A DNA stretch of 64,000 nucleotides from Bacteroidota bacterium (GTDB taxonomy: Bacteria; Bacteroidota; Ignavibacteria; Kryptoniales; JAKASW01), in the NCBI GenBank assembly GCA_021825585.1, contig JAKAGT010000001.1:186001-250000 (forward strand), written 5' to 3'. Positions 20,179 to 29,769 of the stretch are shown one piece after another. Under the pieces are notes generated by a model. That model was not told the origin of the DNA and made no database searches. It was given only the letters and a program-made list of their open reading frames with translations. The position numbers were made by a program, and so were the translations under genes. The first letter of the stretch is position 1. Every line of letters begins with the position of its first letter.

Positions 20179-22221
20179 TCAGTCTCCTACATATTTTCCA
20201 ATCCAGCCCAGCACCGTATTCCACCATAAGCGTGCATCCTGCGGTTTCACCACAAAATGAAATTCGTTCGGGAAGTAAAGCATCTCCGAAGGAACGTGCA
20301 TCATCTGAAGAGCAGTAAACAGCTGGTACCCCTGACTGACATCGAGCCTGAAATCCTGCTGGCCGTGTATCACAAGCATGGGCGTCTTGAAATTCTTCAC
20401 ATAGGAACTCGGAGACCATTTGTGATAGAGAGCCGGATTCGTCCACGGCGTTCCTTTGAATTCCCAGATCGGGAACCAGAGCTCCTCCGTGGAGCCGAAC
20501 ATGCTGACTGCATCGTAAACCCCGTCGTGGCTCACGAGGCACTTGAAAATCCCCTCGTTATTATGCCCCTCCATCCAATTCATCATATAACCTCCGAACG
20601 AGGCGCCTGCGGCGGCAATCCGGTTCTTATCGATGTAGGAGTAATGAGAGGTCACATACTTCACCCCGTCCATCAGATCGACATACACCTTGCCGCCCCA
20701 GTCTCCGCTTATCTCGTCAGTGAACTTCTGCCCGTAGCCAGTCGAGCCCCGCGGATTCACCATCACCGCAACGTAGCCAGGAGCCGCAAACATTTCCGCA
20801 TTCCACCTGTAATGAAATTCATCCAGCCACTGTCCCTGCGGACCGCCATGGACCAGATACACCATCGGATATTTCTTGTGAGGATCGAAATTCGGCGGTT
20901 TGACTATGAAACCTTCAACCATCGCTCCGTCCGCGCCTTTGAACCAGAACGGTTCCCACGGGCTCATGTCGAGCTGCGCCAGGAGTGAACCATTAGTATG
21001 GGTGAGCTGTGTAACCTCATGAGTGGCTATATCCATCTTGTAGATGTCGTTCGGATGAGTCACAGACTGTCGAAGGAATACGAGATACTTCCCATCGGGG
21101 GTTGTCGTCAAGTCTTCATTCGTCGAATGGCGGGTGATCTGCTCGACTTTCCCCGAGGCGGTGCTTACTTCAAAAATATTGTGATAGCCCTCGTCGTCGG
21201 CGTTGAAATAAAGCGTCCTGGAGTCCGGAGACCAAACGACTTCGTCGACAGAACGGTCGTAGTTCTCCGTCAGATCCACGAACCGTCCCTCTTTTCTATC
21301 GTAAAGCATCAGTCTTGAACGGTCGGATTCAAATCCTGGAATCATCTGTGCCCGGTAAGCGATGTAACGGCCGTCCGGAGAATAGAGCGGCTGATTGTCA
21401 TTGGACAGGTTGGTCGTGATCCTCTTCGATTCACCGCCGTTTACACTGACGGTAAACAGGTCGTTGTTCGTGCTGACGGCGACCATCTTGTCGGTGTTCT
21501 TCACGTAGCAGACTTCCTTGCTGTCGGGCGAGAACGCATAATCCATTTTTCCACCGAGATCGATCGGAGGAGTGTCGTAATCTCCTGGCGTGAGGTCGAC
21601 CGGCTTTCCGCCATCCGCGCTGACGACAAAAAGGTGGCTCCTTTTCCCGTCTTTCCAGTAGTTCCAGACCCTGTACGGAAGGTTAGTGAAAAACTTCGCC
21701 TTAACTTTTCCGTTCTCGAGCTCGTTTTCGCGAGCGGCATTACAGGAATCCGATGCACATTGCGGAAACACGTCCGACACGAACGCGATATGCCTCCCGT
21801 CCGGGGACCACAATAGACCGCTTGCGCCAAGGGAGATACTCGTCAGCCTTCTCGCCGTTCCGCCTGCAGCGTCTTCCACATACACTTGCGGCGTGCCCTC
21901 CTTGTCGTCGGCAATGAAGGCAATCCGTCTGCCGTCGGGCGACCATACCGGTTCGCTGCTCGACTTCATTCCCGTAATGAATTCACGCACGTCCTTGCCG
22001 TCGATGGAGACAAGGTAAATCGTGCTCCATCCTCTGTTCTGTTCCATGCTGTAGAAAGTAACCTGGTAGGCAATCGTCCTCCCGTCCGGTGAGACCTGCG
22101 GGTCGGACACTCTCCCAACTTTCCACATGTCCTCGACAGTGATAGGATGCCTTTGCTGTGCAATACCAATGAACGGAAGCAAGCATACCGCAACCGTGAA
22201 CAGGACAATGACCTTTCGCAT
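20179..22221 (-). CDS. Exported S9 family peptidase (acylaminoacyl/dipeptidyl peptidase type)
   Basis: A 680-residue serine peptidase with a signal peptide (VIVLFTVAVCLLPFIGIAQ). The N-terminal half is a WD40/TolB-like propeller with repeated WSPDGRxIAF units. The C-terminal alpha/beta hydrolase has the nucleophile in GASFGGY (S541), and Asp and His at MLVIHGQQDF (about D623) and NEFHF (about H655). Such enzymes release dipeptides or acylated amino acids from oligopeptides, probably in the periplasm here. The ATG at 22221 has AAGGAG six bases upstream; the frame continues upstream without a ribosome site. Lone gene, divergent from the suf unit. Confidence 0.93.
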   Translation of the reverse strand: MRKVIVLFTVAVCLLPFIGIAQQRHPITVEDMWKVGRVSDPQVSPDGRTIAYQVTFYSMEQNRGWSTIYLVSIDGKDVREFITGMKSSSEPVWSPDGRRIAFIADDKEGTPQVYVEDAAGGTARRLTSISLGASGLLWSPDGRHIAFVSDVFPQCASDSCNAARENELENGKVKAKFFTNLPYRVWNYWKDGKRSHLFVVSADGGKPVDLTPGDYDTPPIDLGGKMDYAFSPDSKEVCYVKNTDKMVAVSTNNDLFTVSVNGGESKRITTNLSNDNQPLYSPDGRYIAYRAQMIPGFESDRSRLMLYDRKEGRFVDLTENYDRSVDEVVWSPDSRTLYFNADDEGYHNIFEVSTASGKVEQITRHSTNEDLTTTPDGKYLVFLRQSVTHPNDIYKMDIATHEVTQLTHTNGSLLAQLDMSPWEPFWFKGADGAMVEGFIVKPPNFDPHKKYPMVYLVHGGPQGQWLDEFHYRWNAEMFAAPGYVAVMVNPRGSTGYGQKFTDEISGDWGGKVYVDLMDGVKYVTSHYSYIDKNRIAAAGASFGGYMMNWMEGHNNEGIFKCLVSHDGVYDAVSMFGSTEELWFPIWEFKGTPWTNPALYHKWSPSSYVKNFKTPMLVIHGQQDFRLDVSQGYQLFTALQMMHVPSEMLYFPNEFHFVVKPQDARLWWNTVLGWIGKYVGD

Positions 22222-22672
22222 CTTGAGCTCCTTTAGTGTTTTGTCCCGACGAAGGCGGGATCGCGAATGAGATATGAAACCTGAACATGCCACCAGCGAA
22301 TTACTGGTCTAATTTAACTCCTGCCAAGAATAATTCCCCACGCAACTTCGGAGGTGTAGATCCATTTGCGCGACTCGTCATCGGCTACAAGCGGCGCGGC
22401 GCAGCCCCCCGAAAATATCTCAGGACGAGGAGGGGGCTCTTTGTTGTTAGCGTCGCGCCCGAAGCCTCCGGATCGACTGTCGAATTTGGACGGCAGTTCC
22501 CATCAATGATCCGTGCGACATTTCCTTTCCGTAGGAAACAGGCTCCCAGAATCACCGAAAAGGAGACCTTCACGAACCCCCGGTCAATCTTGACTTTAAA
22601 ATCCAGATTAGCTAAACTATTAGCGTCTTTAATAAAGAGTCAGTCAATAGGCGAAAGTTCCTGGAGTTCTAA
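22222..22672. other. Divergent intergenic region between the S9 peptidase and sufB
   Basis: 451 bases. An open frame crosses it on the plus strand but shows no ribosome site or protein-like composition. The right end holds the predicted suf promoter. The middle (about 22380-22560) is GC-rich without recognisable structure. Confidence 0.45.
22590..22618 (+). promoter_or_regulatory. Predicted suf promoter
   Basis: TTGACT (22590-22595) and TAAACT (22613-22618) are spaced by 17 bases, a good sigma-70 layout. The hexamer ATTAGC occurs twice around the -10 (about 22607 and 22619). A repeat over the -10 would be a suitable site for the Rrf2 regulator encoded at the end of the unit, but that link is inference. 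Confidence 0.5.
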
Positions 22673-24118
22673 ATGAGTAATTCCGACTTAACGGTTGAGA
22701 AATTAGCTAGCGAAGAGTACAAGTACGGCTTTGTGACCGACATCGAGACCGACAAACTACCGAAGGGTCTCAATGAAGATGTAATTAAACTCATTTCGGA
22801 AAAGAAGAATGAGCCTGGATGGATGACCGACTGGCGGCTGAAGGCATACCGCCACTGGCTGACGATGAACGAGCCGCACTGGTCGAACGTGAAGTACGGT
22901 CCCATCGACTACCAGGACATCATCTATTATGCCGCCCCGAAGAAAAAGCCGAAGCTCAACAATTTGAACGAAGCCGACCCGGAGCTTGTCAAAGCATTTG
23001 AGAAGCTCGGCATCCCAATCGAGGAACAGAAGAGGCTGGCCGGAGTTGCGGTCGACGCAGTGTTCGACAGCGTCTCTGTCGCGACAACTTTCAAGGAGAA
23101 ACTCAGCGAGCTTGGAATCATTTTTTGCTCGATGTCCGAAGCGCTGCAGAATCATCCGGAGCTTGTAAGAAAGTACTTGGGTACAGTTGTTCCATACACG
23201 GACAATTTTTTCGCGTCACTAAACTCCGCGGTATTCAGCGACGGTTCATTTGCGTATGTACCGAAGGGTGTTCGCTGCCCGATGGAGCTCTCCACTTACT
23301 TCCGGATAAACGCATCCGAGACTGGACAATTTGAGCGAACGTTGATTGTGGCGGAAGAGGGTGCATATGTCAGCTACCTGGAAGGCTGCACGGCTCCAAT
23401 CCGCGACACGAACCAGCTTCATGCGGCCGTCGTTGAACTTGTTGCGCTAGATAACGCTGAAATAAAATACTCGACTGTTCAGAACTGGTATCCCGGCGAC
23501 AAGGACGGCAAAGGCGGGATTTACAACTTCGTCACGAAGCGTGGCGCCTGCCGCGGTGTCAACTCGAAAATTTCATGGACGCAGGTCGAAACCGGATCGG
23601 CTATCACCTGGAAATATCCCAGCTGCATTCTGCAAGGTGACAATTCTGTCGGAGAATTTTATTCTGTCGCGATGACAAACAATTTGCAGCAAGCCGACAC
23701 CGGCACAAAGATGATCCATATCGGGAAGAACACCAGAAGCACGATTATCTCGAAAGGCATCTCCGCCGGAAGGAGCAACAACAGTTATCGTGGTCAGGTA
23801 AGAATCACCAGTAAAGCCGAGAACGCCCGAAACTATTCCCAGTGCGATTCCCTCCTCATCGGCGATAAATGCGGCGCTCACACCTTCCCCTATCTTGAGA
23901 CGAACAATCCGACCGCACAGGTGGAACATGAGGCAACAACCTCAAAGATCGGCGCCGATCAGATCTTCTACCTGAATCAGAGAGGTATATCCACGGAGGA
24001 CGCGGTGAGACTGATCGTCAACGGCTACTGCAAGGAAGTCTTCAGGCAGCTCCCGATGGAATTCGCGGTCGAAGCGACCAGGCTCCTGAGCATGAGCCTG
24101 GAAGGAAGCGTAGGATAA
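22673..24118 (+). CDS. sufB: Fe-S cluster assembly protein SufB
   Basis: A 481-residue scaffold subunit of the SufBCD complex, in which Fe-S clusters are built in the cytosol. Recognisable segments include [16 protein letters not shown] near the N-terminus, [40 protein letters not shown] and the C-terminal [20 protein letters not shown]. Length is normal for the family. It is the first gene of a unit containing sufC, sufD, a DUF59 protein and an Rrf2 regulator. No cysteine desulfurase (sufS) or sulfur carrier (sufE/sufU) is adjacent. Confidence 0.96.
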   Translation: MSNSDLTVEKLASEEYKYGFVTDIETDKLPKGLNEDVIKLISEKKNEPGWMTDWRLKAYRHWLTMNEPHWSNVKYGPIDYQDIIYYAAPKKKPKLNNLNEADPELVKAFEKLGIPIEEQKRLAGVAVDAVFDSVSVATTFKEKLSELGIIFCSMSEALQNHPELVRKYLGTVVPYTDNFFASLNSAVFSDGSFAYVPKGVRCPMELSTYFRINASETGQFERTLIVAEEGAYVSYLEGCTAPIRDTNQLHAAVVELVALDNAEIKYSTVQNWYPGDKDGKGGIYNFVTKRGACRGVNSKISWTQVETGSAITWKYPSCILQGDNSVGEFYSVAMTNNLQQADTGTKMIHIGKNTRSTIISKGISAGRSNNSYRGQVRITSKAENARNYSQCDSLLIGDKCGAHTFPYLETNNPTAQVEHEATTSKIGADQIFYLNQRGISTEDAVRLIVNGYCKEVFRQLPMEFAVEATRLLSMSLEGSVG

Positions 24119-24228
24119 GACGGGAATGATGGAATATTGGATTAGTGGATTGATGGAAATAGACTGGGGTGCGTCATGCACCATGCGCTCTGTGCACAAG
24201 TGTGAACCACAAAATTCTGGAAAGCCAA

Positions 24229-24996
24229 ATGTTAGAAATCAAGAATTTACATGCATCAGTTGAAGAAAAAGAGATTCTGAAGGGAATCGACCTCAAGGTA
24301 AACGCGGGCGAAGTACACGCCATAATGGGACCGAACGGTTCCGGCAAGAGCACTCTCGCAAACGTACTGGCCGGACGGCCCGAGTACCGAGTGACCAGCG
24401 GCGAGGCGCTTTATGAGGGAAAGAACCTGCTGGCGATGGCACCCGAAATAAGGGCAAGGGAGGGCGTTTTCCTCGCTTTTCAGTACCCCGTGGAGCTTCC
24501 CGGCGTCAACAACACGACTTTTCTGCGTACCGCCCTGAACGAGGCACGCAAATACAGGGGACAGCCCGAGATGAGCGCGGGAGCCTTTCTGGCGCTGCTC
24601 AAGAAGAGAATGCAGCTCGTCGAGATGGCAGACACACTGTTAAGCCGTGCCGTCAACGAGGGCTTCTCCGGCGGCGAGAAGAAAAGAAACGAGATACTCC
24701 AGATGGCCGTCCTCGAACCCAGGCTGGCAATACTCGACGAGACCGACTCCGGGCTCGACATCGACGCGCTGCGTATCGTGGCGAACGGCGTCAACAAGCT
24801 GCGCTCAAAAGACAACGCAGTCATACTCGTCACTCATTATCAGCGCCTGCTCAACTATATAGTCCCCGATTTTGTTCACGTGCTATACAACGGGAAAATC
24901 GTCAGATCGGGCGGCAAGGATCTTGCAATGGAACTCGAAGAGAAGGGTTACGACTCGATCAAAGAAAAAGAGGAAGCGGCCTCCGCAATTCAATAA
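24229..24996 (+). CDS. sufC: Fe-S cluster assembly ATPase SufC
   Basis: A 255-residue ABC-type ATPase. It has Walker A GPNGSGKST, the signature motif FSGGEKKRNEI, Walker B LAILDETDSGLD and H-loop ILVTHYQRLL. SufC drives conformational change in the SufB-SufD scaffold. The ATG at 24229 begins directly on the conserved MLEIKNL block. An upstream in-frame ATG would add 20 residues not typical for the family. The gap of 110 bases after sufB contains no obvious terminator. Confidence 0.96.
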   Translation: MLEIKNLHASVEEKEILKGIDLKVNAGEVHAIMGPNGSGKSTLANVLAGRPEYRVTSGEALYEGKNLLAMAPEIRAREGVFLAFQYPVELPGVNNTTFLRTALNEARKYRGQPEMSAGAFLALLKKRMQLVEMADTLLSRAVNEGFSGGEKKRNEILQMAVLEPRLAILDETDSGLDIDALRIVANGVNKLRSKDNAVILVTHYQRLLNYIVPDFVHVLYNGKIVRSGGKDLAMELEEKGYDSIKEKEEAASAIQ

Positions 24997-25052
24997 GACG
25001 AACAACATCCCAATCACAAGACTGACTAATGACCACACCTAACGAGGGCACA

Positions 25053-26381
25053 ATGGCTGACACCTCTCAAATAAAAGGCTGGTATCTCTCGCTCTTCAAG
25101 GATTTCGAAAATCATTTGAACGGTGAAAAGTCTTCCTCTTTCCACAGTGTAAGGAAGCAGGCAATAGACAGATTCGCCCAGATAGATTTTCCCGACACAC
25201 ACCAGGAGGATTGGCGGTTCACCGACATCAGCCCGATTCTGAGACATACATTCTCGCGCGCCGACAAAGAAGCGACCGCCATACAGACAAAAGGTCAACT
25301 CTCCAGGTTCCAATTCAACGGCATGAAAAGCAGGCTTGTGACTTTCGTAAACGGATCATATCTCCCCGAGCTTTCCATCCAGCTTCCCCTGCCTGAAGGG
25401 GCCGTCATCGGGAGTCTCGCCGATGCCTTGAAGAACCGGAACGACGCCGTGAGCGGACACATCTCCAATGATGCGTCCGTCGGGGAAAATGCGTTCACGG
25501 CCCTCAATCTCGCGTTCACCGCCGACGGAGCTTTTGTATATATTCCCGACGGCACCGAGATCGAAGAGCCTTTGCATCTTCTTTTCATATCAACAGGGCC
25601 GGGCGAATTCATTTCACAACCCAGGAATATCATTATTGCGGGGACGAACTCCAGGGTCAGGATTGTCGAACATTATGTGAGTCTCGACGGAGGCACTTAT
25701 TTCACAAATGCGGTGACACAAATTCACGCAGGAGAAAACTCCAGCGTCAACCTGGTAAAGATTCAGTCCGAGAGCCTGAATGCTTATCACATCGCCACTA
25801 CCGATGCTTCTCTCAGCGGCAATGCCAGCTTCGTATCGCACAGTCTTTCATTCGGCGCCAGCATAAACCGCCACGATCTGAACGTGGGACTTAAAGGCGA
25901 GGGAAGCGACGCGACGCTCGAAGGGCTGTATCTCCTCTCCGGCAACCAGCTCTCCGATACTCACTCGATGATCGATCATGTATCGCCGCATTGCACCAGC
26001 CAGGAGCACTACAAAGGAGTACTCGACGGAAAATCGCACGGTGTGTTTAACGGCAAGATAATGGTGCGCAAAGGCGCACAGCAGACCAATTCGTACCAGG
26101 AAAACAGGAACATCATTCTCTCCAGCGAAGCGAAGGTAGACACCAAGCCGCAATTGGAGATTTTCGCAGACGACGTGAAGTGTTCGCACGGTGCCACGGT
26201 CGGACAGCTCAACCGCGAATCGATGTTTTACCTGAGGTCGCGCGGGATAAGCGAAGAACAGGCGAAGCTGATTTTGATCTATGCATTTGCCAGTGATGTT
26301 TTAAAAGACATCAAGGAAGAAGAAGTACGTACCCAATTAGAGAATGACCTGTCGGAAAGATTTCTGGCCCCTCTAAAATGA
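25053..26381 (+). CDS. sufD: Fe-S cluster assembly protein SufD
   Basis: A 442-residue partner of SufB. Typical segments are HQEDWRFTDISPI near the N-terminus, the beta-helical middle (VRIVEHYVSLDGGTYFTNAV) and the conserved C-terminal KCSHGATVGQLN block, followed by FYLRSRGI. The ATG at 25053 has GAGGG four bases upstream and is preferred over the ATG at 25029. The gene ends 164 bases before the DUF59 gene; no clear terminator or small gene was seen in that gap. Confidence 0.93.
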   Translation: MADTSQIKGWYLSLFKDFENHLNGEKSSSFHSVRKQAIDRFAQIDFPDTHQEDWRFTDISPILRHTFSRADKEATAIQTKGQLSRFQFNGMKSRLVTFVNGSYLPELSIQLPLPEGAVIGSLADALKNRNDAVSGHISNDASVGENAFTALNLAFTADGAFVYIPDGTEIEEPLHLLFISTGPGEFISQPRNIIIAGTNSRVRIVEHYVSLDGGTYFTNAVTQIHAGENSSVNLVKIQSESLNAYHIATTDASLSGNASFVSHSLSFGASINRHDLNVGLKGEGSDATLEGLYLLSGNQLSDTHSMIDHVSPHCTSQEHYKGVLDGKSHGVFNGKIMVRKGAQQTNSYQENRNIILSSEAKVDTKPQLEIFADDVKCSHGATVGQLNRESMFYLRSRGISEEQAKLILIYAFASDVLKDIKEEEVRTQLENDLSERFLAPLK

Positions 26382-26544
26382 CGCGAGACAGGACGATTCG
26401 AATGAACCGCAGTCCATTCAATAGCAGCAAGGATTGGCGACAATGATGACACAAGCGGGAAATGAGGCTTTCTCGCCCTTATTCGCCCCGTATGGCAGGG
26501 GTTGTCCCTGGCCTGTTGTTTTATTCTAAACCTGAGAGGGTAAG

Positions 26545-26865
26545 ATGGAAGTGATGGACAAGAAGCTTATTGAAGATAAAGTGATCGACGCCATAAAAGA
26601 GTGCTACGACCCGGAAATCCCGGTCAACATCTGGGAGCTGGGTTTGATCTACGAGATAAGCGTCGACGACGATCCGGTTGTTCACGTCAAGATGACGCTT
26701 ACTGCGCCAGGCTGTCCCGCGGCGAGATCGCTGCCTATCGAAGTTCACGAGCGAGTTGCGCAAATACAGGAAATCAAGGACGTGCAGGTGGAAGTCGTAT
26801 GGGAGCCGCCATGGACGCCGGAAATGATGTCTCAGGAAGCGAAACTAGAATTAGGGTTCATGTAG
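26545..26865 (+). CDS. DUF59/MIP18 family Fe-S assembly protein (SufT-like)
   Basis: A 106-residue cytosolic protein with the MIP18/DUF59 signature: IKECYDPEIPVNIWELGLIYEI and MTLTAPGCPAARSLP, including the conserved cysteine of the TxPGC-type loop. Members associated with Suf (SufT, and eukaryotic CIA2) help cluster assembly or delivery. AGGG lies four bases before the ATG; a second ATG three codons in is possible. It is followed by the Rrf2 regulator after one base. Confidence 0.9.
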   Translation: MEVMDKKLIEDKVIDAIKECYDPEIPVNIWELGLIYEISVDDDPVVHVKMTLTAPGCPAARSLPIEVHERVAQIQEIKDVQVEVVWEPPWTPEMMSQEAKLELGFM

Positions 26866-26866
26866 A

Positions 26867-27346
26867 ATGAAGATCGGTGCACAGGAAGAATATGGCATGC
26901 GCTGTCTCTTGCGCATAGGAAGTTCCAATCTGCCCGAAGGTCTGACGATACCCGACATAAGTCAGATGGAAGGGCTTACCCCGGCAAACGTCGCGAAACT
27001 CCTGCGGATACTGCGCCTGGGCGGGTTCATTGAGAGCGCCCGCGGCCGCTCCGGCGGTTACAAGCTCGCCAAGCCGACGGACCAGATAGTCATCGGCGAA
27101 GTGCTTGCGGTTCTGGGAGGAAGGATCTACAACCCGACATTCTGCGACTCGCATTCAGGCGTGAGCTCGGTATGCAATCACATAATCGACTGCTCGATGC
27201 GGTCGTTATGGCGTGCAGTACAAAACGCCGTGGACATAGTCCTCAGCAGAATCACGCTCAAGGACATGCTGGCCGACGAGAAAGTAGTCACGGAACTAGT
27301 CTCCACGCTTAGCGCCGGGCTGACGGCAGATCAACCTCTAAACTGA
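26867..27346 (+). CDS. Rrf2 family transcriptional regulator with cysteine cluster
   Basis: A 159-residue regulator. The N-terminal winged helix shows EEYGMRCLLRI, LTPANVAKLLRILRLGGFI and the wing RGRSGGYKLAKP, the Rrf2 fold shared by IscR, NsrR and SufR-type repressors. Three cysteines (C93-x9-C103-x5-C109) sit where family members bind an Fe-S cluster, although IscR uses different spacing. Its place at the end of the suf unit suggests feedback control by Fe-S status. The start is one base after the DUF59 stop, so they are co-transcribed. No other reading fits as well. Confidence 0.88.
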   Translation: MKIGAQEEYGMRCLLRIGSSNLPEGLTIPDISQMEGLTPANVAKLLRILRLGGFIESARGRSGGYKLAKPTDQIVIGEVLAVLGGRIYNPTFCDSHSGVSSVCNHIIDCSMRSLWRAVQNAVDIVLSRITLKDMLADEKVVTELVSTLSAGLTADQPLN

Positions 27347-27469
27347 CGTATCCATCGCCCGGTCTGCGGGTCTGTGCCGTCGGACGGTACTTCCCTTTCA
27401 TCCGGCTCTCTCTGCCCTGTCGTTTTCCCACGTCCAACCAGAGAGACCTTCGGTCGTCAGCATCCATCT

Positions 27470-27670
27470 TCAATCATCATCGTCCTGCTTCTCCGCGGCA
27501 TTATTGTCGTTCCCGGCAGCCTTCTTGAGCCGTCCTGCTTTTCTTGCCGCATCGGTGAGGATATATTCGACCTGCGCATTGACGCTGCGCAAGTCGTCGG
27601 CAGCCCACTTCTCAAGTGCTGCATAAAGCTCCCCGCTGATTCTCAGCAGGAATTTCTTTTTCTCCGCCAT
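27470..27670 (-). CDS. Arc-like ribbon-helix-helix protein
   Basis: A 66-residue protein with a ribbon-helix-helix: strand [11 protein letters not shown], helices [14 protein letters not shown] and [18 protein letters not shown]. The tail is acidic and low-complexity ([11 protein letters not shown]). This small DNA-binding type is often encoded directly after an SPFH/band-7 gene, as here with a gap of four bases. It probably dimerises to bind an operator; whether it controls its own unit is unknown. There is no partner toxin, so a toxin-antitoxin role is unlikely. Confidence 0.8.
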   Translation of the reverse strand: MAEKKKFLLRISGELYAALEKWAADDLRSVNAQVEYILTDAARKAGRLKKAAGNDNNAAEKQDDDD

Positions 27671-27674
27671 GACA

Positions 27675-28553
27675 TCAGGTATAGAGCGATCCGGTGTTTA
27701 TCACCGGACTGACTTCCTGCTCAGAGACCAGCGCCACGAGGAGGTTGTTGACCATGGTCGCTTTTCTTTCCTCATCGAGGTCAATTACCTTCTGATCGGC
27801 CAGCATCTTGATTGCCATGTCCACCATGCCGACGGCGCCTTCGACAATCTTCTGTCTTGCAGCGATCACGGCTTGCGCCTGCTGGCGCCTCAACATCGCC
27901 TGGGCGATCTCTGGCGCGTAAGCGAGATGGTTGATCCGGGCTTCCATCACCTCCACACCCGCGACCTGAAGCCGGTTCTGCACTTCCTGACGAAGTTTGT
28001 CGGCAATTTCGTCCGGACTTCCGCGCAGCGATGTCCCCGCCTCATCGTGTGAATCATACGGATATGCCGTGGCAAGTGCCCTGATCGCAGTTTCGCTCTG
28101 TATCGCAACAAACGTCTCGTAGCTCTCGACGTCGAAGAGCGCCCGCGCTGAATCAACCACCCGCCACACTACAACGGCCGCAATCTCTATCGGATTACCC
28201 TGTGAGTCGTTCACCTTCAGCTTATCGCTGTTGAAGTTCCTAATCCTGAGAAGTACATGCTTCCTGATGGTGAGCGGATTAGACCACCAGAAGCCGGGGG
28301 ACCTGAGGCTCCCGACATAAGTGCCGAAGAAAGTTAGCACCCGCGCTTCGTTTGGCTGTACGACATAGAACCCATTCACAAATAGACCGAACAGCAGAAG
28401 AAGGACAACTACCGCTACGAGATCTGTGGCCGAGCCATTCGACCTTACTGCAGCATACACGAAATAAGCCGAAAGAGCCAGCAATGCCAGCTCGACAACA
28501 AACATCAGGAAACCGCTGACACGCCACGTTTTGCGTTCAGATATTTGATCCAT
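27675..28553 (-). CDS. SPFH/Band 7 domain membrane protein
   Basis: A 292-residue protein with two closely spaced N-terminal hydrophobic segments ([21 protein letters not shown] and [21 protein letters not shown]). They are followed by the SPFH domain ([66 protein letters not shown]). SPFH proteins form ring-like assemblies that organise membrane proteases and lipids. The start has AAGGAGG five bases upstream, and a strong sigma-70 promoter lies just ahead. It forms a two-gene unit with the Arc-like protein. Confidence 0.93.
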   Translation of the reverse strand: MDQISERKTWRVSGFLMFVVELALLALSAYFVYAAVRSNGSATDLVAVVVLLLLFGLFVNGFYVVQPNEARVLTFFGTYVGSLRSPGFWWSNPLTIRKHVLLRIRNFNSDKLKVNDSQGNPIEIAAVVVWRVVDSARALFDVESYETFVAIQSETAIRALATAYPYDSHDEAGTSLRGSPDEIADKLRQEVQNRLQVAGVEVMEARINHLAYAPEIAQAMLRRQQAQAVIAARQKIVEGAVGMVDMAIKMLADQKVIDLDEERKATMVNNLLVALVSEQEVSPVINTGSLYT

Positions 28554-28576
28554 GACATCCTCCTTTTGATAGCGTC

Positions 28577-28605
28577 ATGATATCATTTTAATATCTCAAT
28601 GTCAA
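28577..28605 (-). promoter_or_regulatory. Strong predicted promoter of the SPFH/Arc unit
   Basis: On the minus strand TTGACA (28605-28600) and TATCAT (28582-28577) are 17 bases apart, nearly consensus. The -10 overlaps the perfect palindrome ATGATATCAT, a possible operator for the Arc-like protein. Confidence 0.65.
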
Positions 28606-28704
28606 GCAAAAACGGAGAATTCCGGGAATTGGGGCGAATCGAGGCGCTTCCCGCGGGATTGGCAAGGAGACCTGACGAAGCGAACGCATATGATAAGGAT
28701 ACGC

Positions 28705-29718
28705 CTAGGACAGCTCGAACTTTTCCCTGAAGAGATTAATGATAGTCGGGGTGACGTCGAGAATTGACTTCAGTTTTCCCCTGAAGAACTCCGCGTGTTC
28801 ACCGGCAACCGCGGTGAGTGAAGGGTTTAGTGTGTGTGTCTTTACCGAGAGGTCTTCGACATTTCCGTGATCGCTGGAGATGAGTAAGGTAAGGTTATCT
28901 ATCCCTTCCGCCGTCAGACCTGCCAGCAGCCCGTCAAGATTCTTCAGCACGCTTTCGGCAAGTTCCTTGTTCCTGTCATGTCCGGCCTTGTCCGTCAGGA
29001 AATACTCGAACATGGTGAAGTCATGTTTCAGCGCTATGTTCTTCAGCCTCTTCCCCGCATCGAAGGGACTCAGCGGCTCGATATCCGTGTAGCCAAGGTC
29101 CGACCTCCACCTTTCTGCCGTAATGTCGGCAGAAATTCCGTCGCCGTTCCTCAATGAGTCGTCGTTGCAGATGGGTATCCCGGTCATCATGCAGGACATC
29201 GTCGTCGCGCTCAGTTTCCGGTGGCCTCCTTCGACATACTCAAAGAACTGTTTGGGAAATGCGTTTGCGAAGTGGACATCCGCGCCGAGTGTCTTCAGCA
29301 CTCTGAAAATATTTTTCTCTTCCAGGAGCGGCCTTATTTGAGAATGCGGATACGGACCGAAGTGCATGCCGATGAGCCGGGCGGCGTTCTCTCCGGTAAA
29401 TAAGGAAGTCTGACCGGTCCCGCTTTGAGGCAGTCCCTCCACGCCGAGCAACGCGTCGCTCGGTTGCACTGACGAAGAGGCGTTTTCAATGACGCTTCGC
29501 TCACTTGACGGAATGCCGCCGAAGATTCTGCGGAAGTACGACAGGTCGACGGAGAAAAATGGGTTTATGTCGGGATCGCCCTTACCGATACCGACGCCGT
29601 CCAGGAAAAGGAACAGGAAGTGATTTCTCCGGCGTCTCAGAATATCAGCACCGGCTGAACTGCCGCCCTTGGTCGGGCTTCTAGGCAATGCCGCACCACG
29701 ATGTTGATTGACCATCAT
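28705..29718 (-). CDS. Phosphoglycerate mutase/alkaline phosphatase-type metalloenzyme
   Basis: A 337-residue member of the binuclear-metal superfamily that includes cofactor-independent phosphoglycerate mutase and alkaline phosphatase (PF01676 type). Metal and catalytic motifs appear in order: FLDGVGIG (metal Asp), QSGTGQTSLF (nucleophile region), FLTDKAGHD, LISSDHGNVED and HTLNPS. The substrate is unknown; the protein is much shorter than true iPGM (about 510 residues) and lacks its phosphotransferase insert. The N-terminal 30 residues before NHFLFLFLDG are basic and unlike the family, and there is no clear ribosome site, so the real start may be internal. Confidence 0.82.
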   Translation of the reverse strand: MMVNQHRGAALPRSPTKGGSSAGADILRRRRNHFLFLFLDGVGIGKGDPDINPFFSVDLSYFRRIFGGIPSSERSVIENASSSVQPSDALLGVEGLPQSGTGQTSLFTGENAARLIGMHFGPYPHSQIRPLLEEKNIFRVLKTLGADVHFANAFPKQFFEYVEGGHRKLSATTMSCMMTGIPICNDDSLRNGDGISADITAERWRSDLGYTDIEPLSPFDAGKRLKNIALKHDFTMFEYFLTDKAGHDRNKELAESVLKNLDGLLAGLTAEGIDNLTLLISSDHGNVEDLSVKTHTLNPSLTAVAGEHAEFFRGKLKSILDVTPTIINLFREKFELS

Positions 29719-29769
29719 GCAGCCCGCGAATATGCCGGCTGCCCGTCCGGCTCTCTGGAGTCCTGAGTT

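Noticed and set aside
22287-22676. A 129-codon plus-strand frame before sufB
   Set aside because: No ribosome site, basic low-complexity product, and it runs through the predicted suf promoter.
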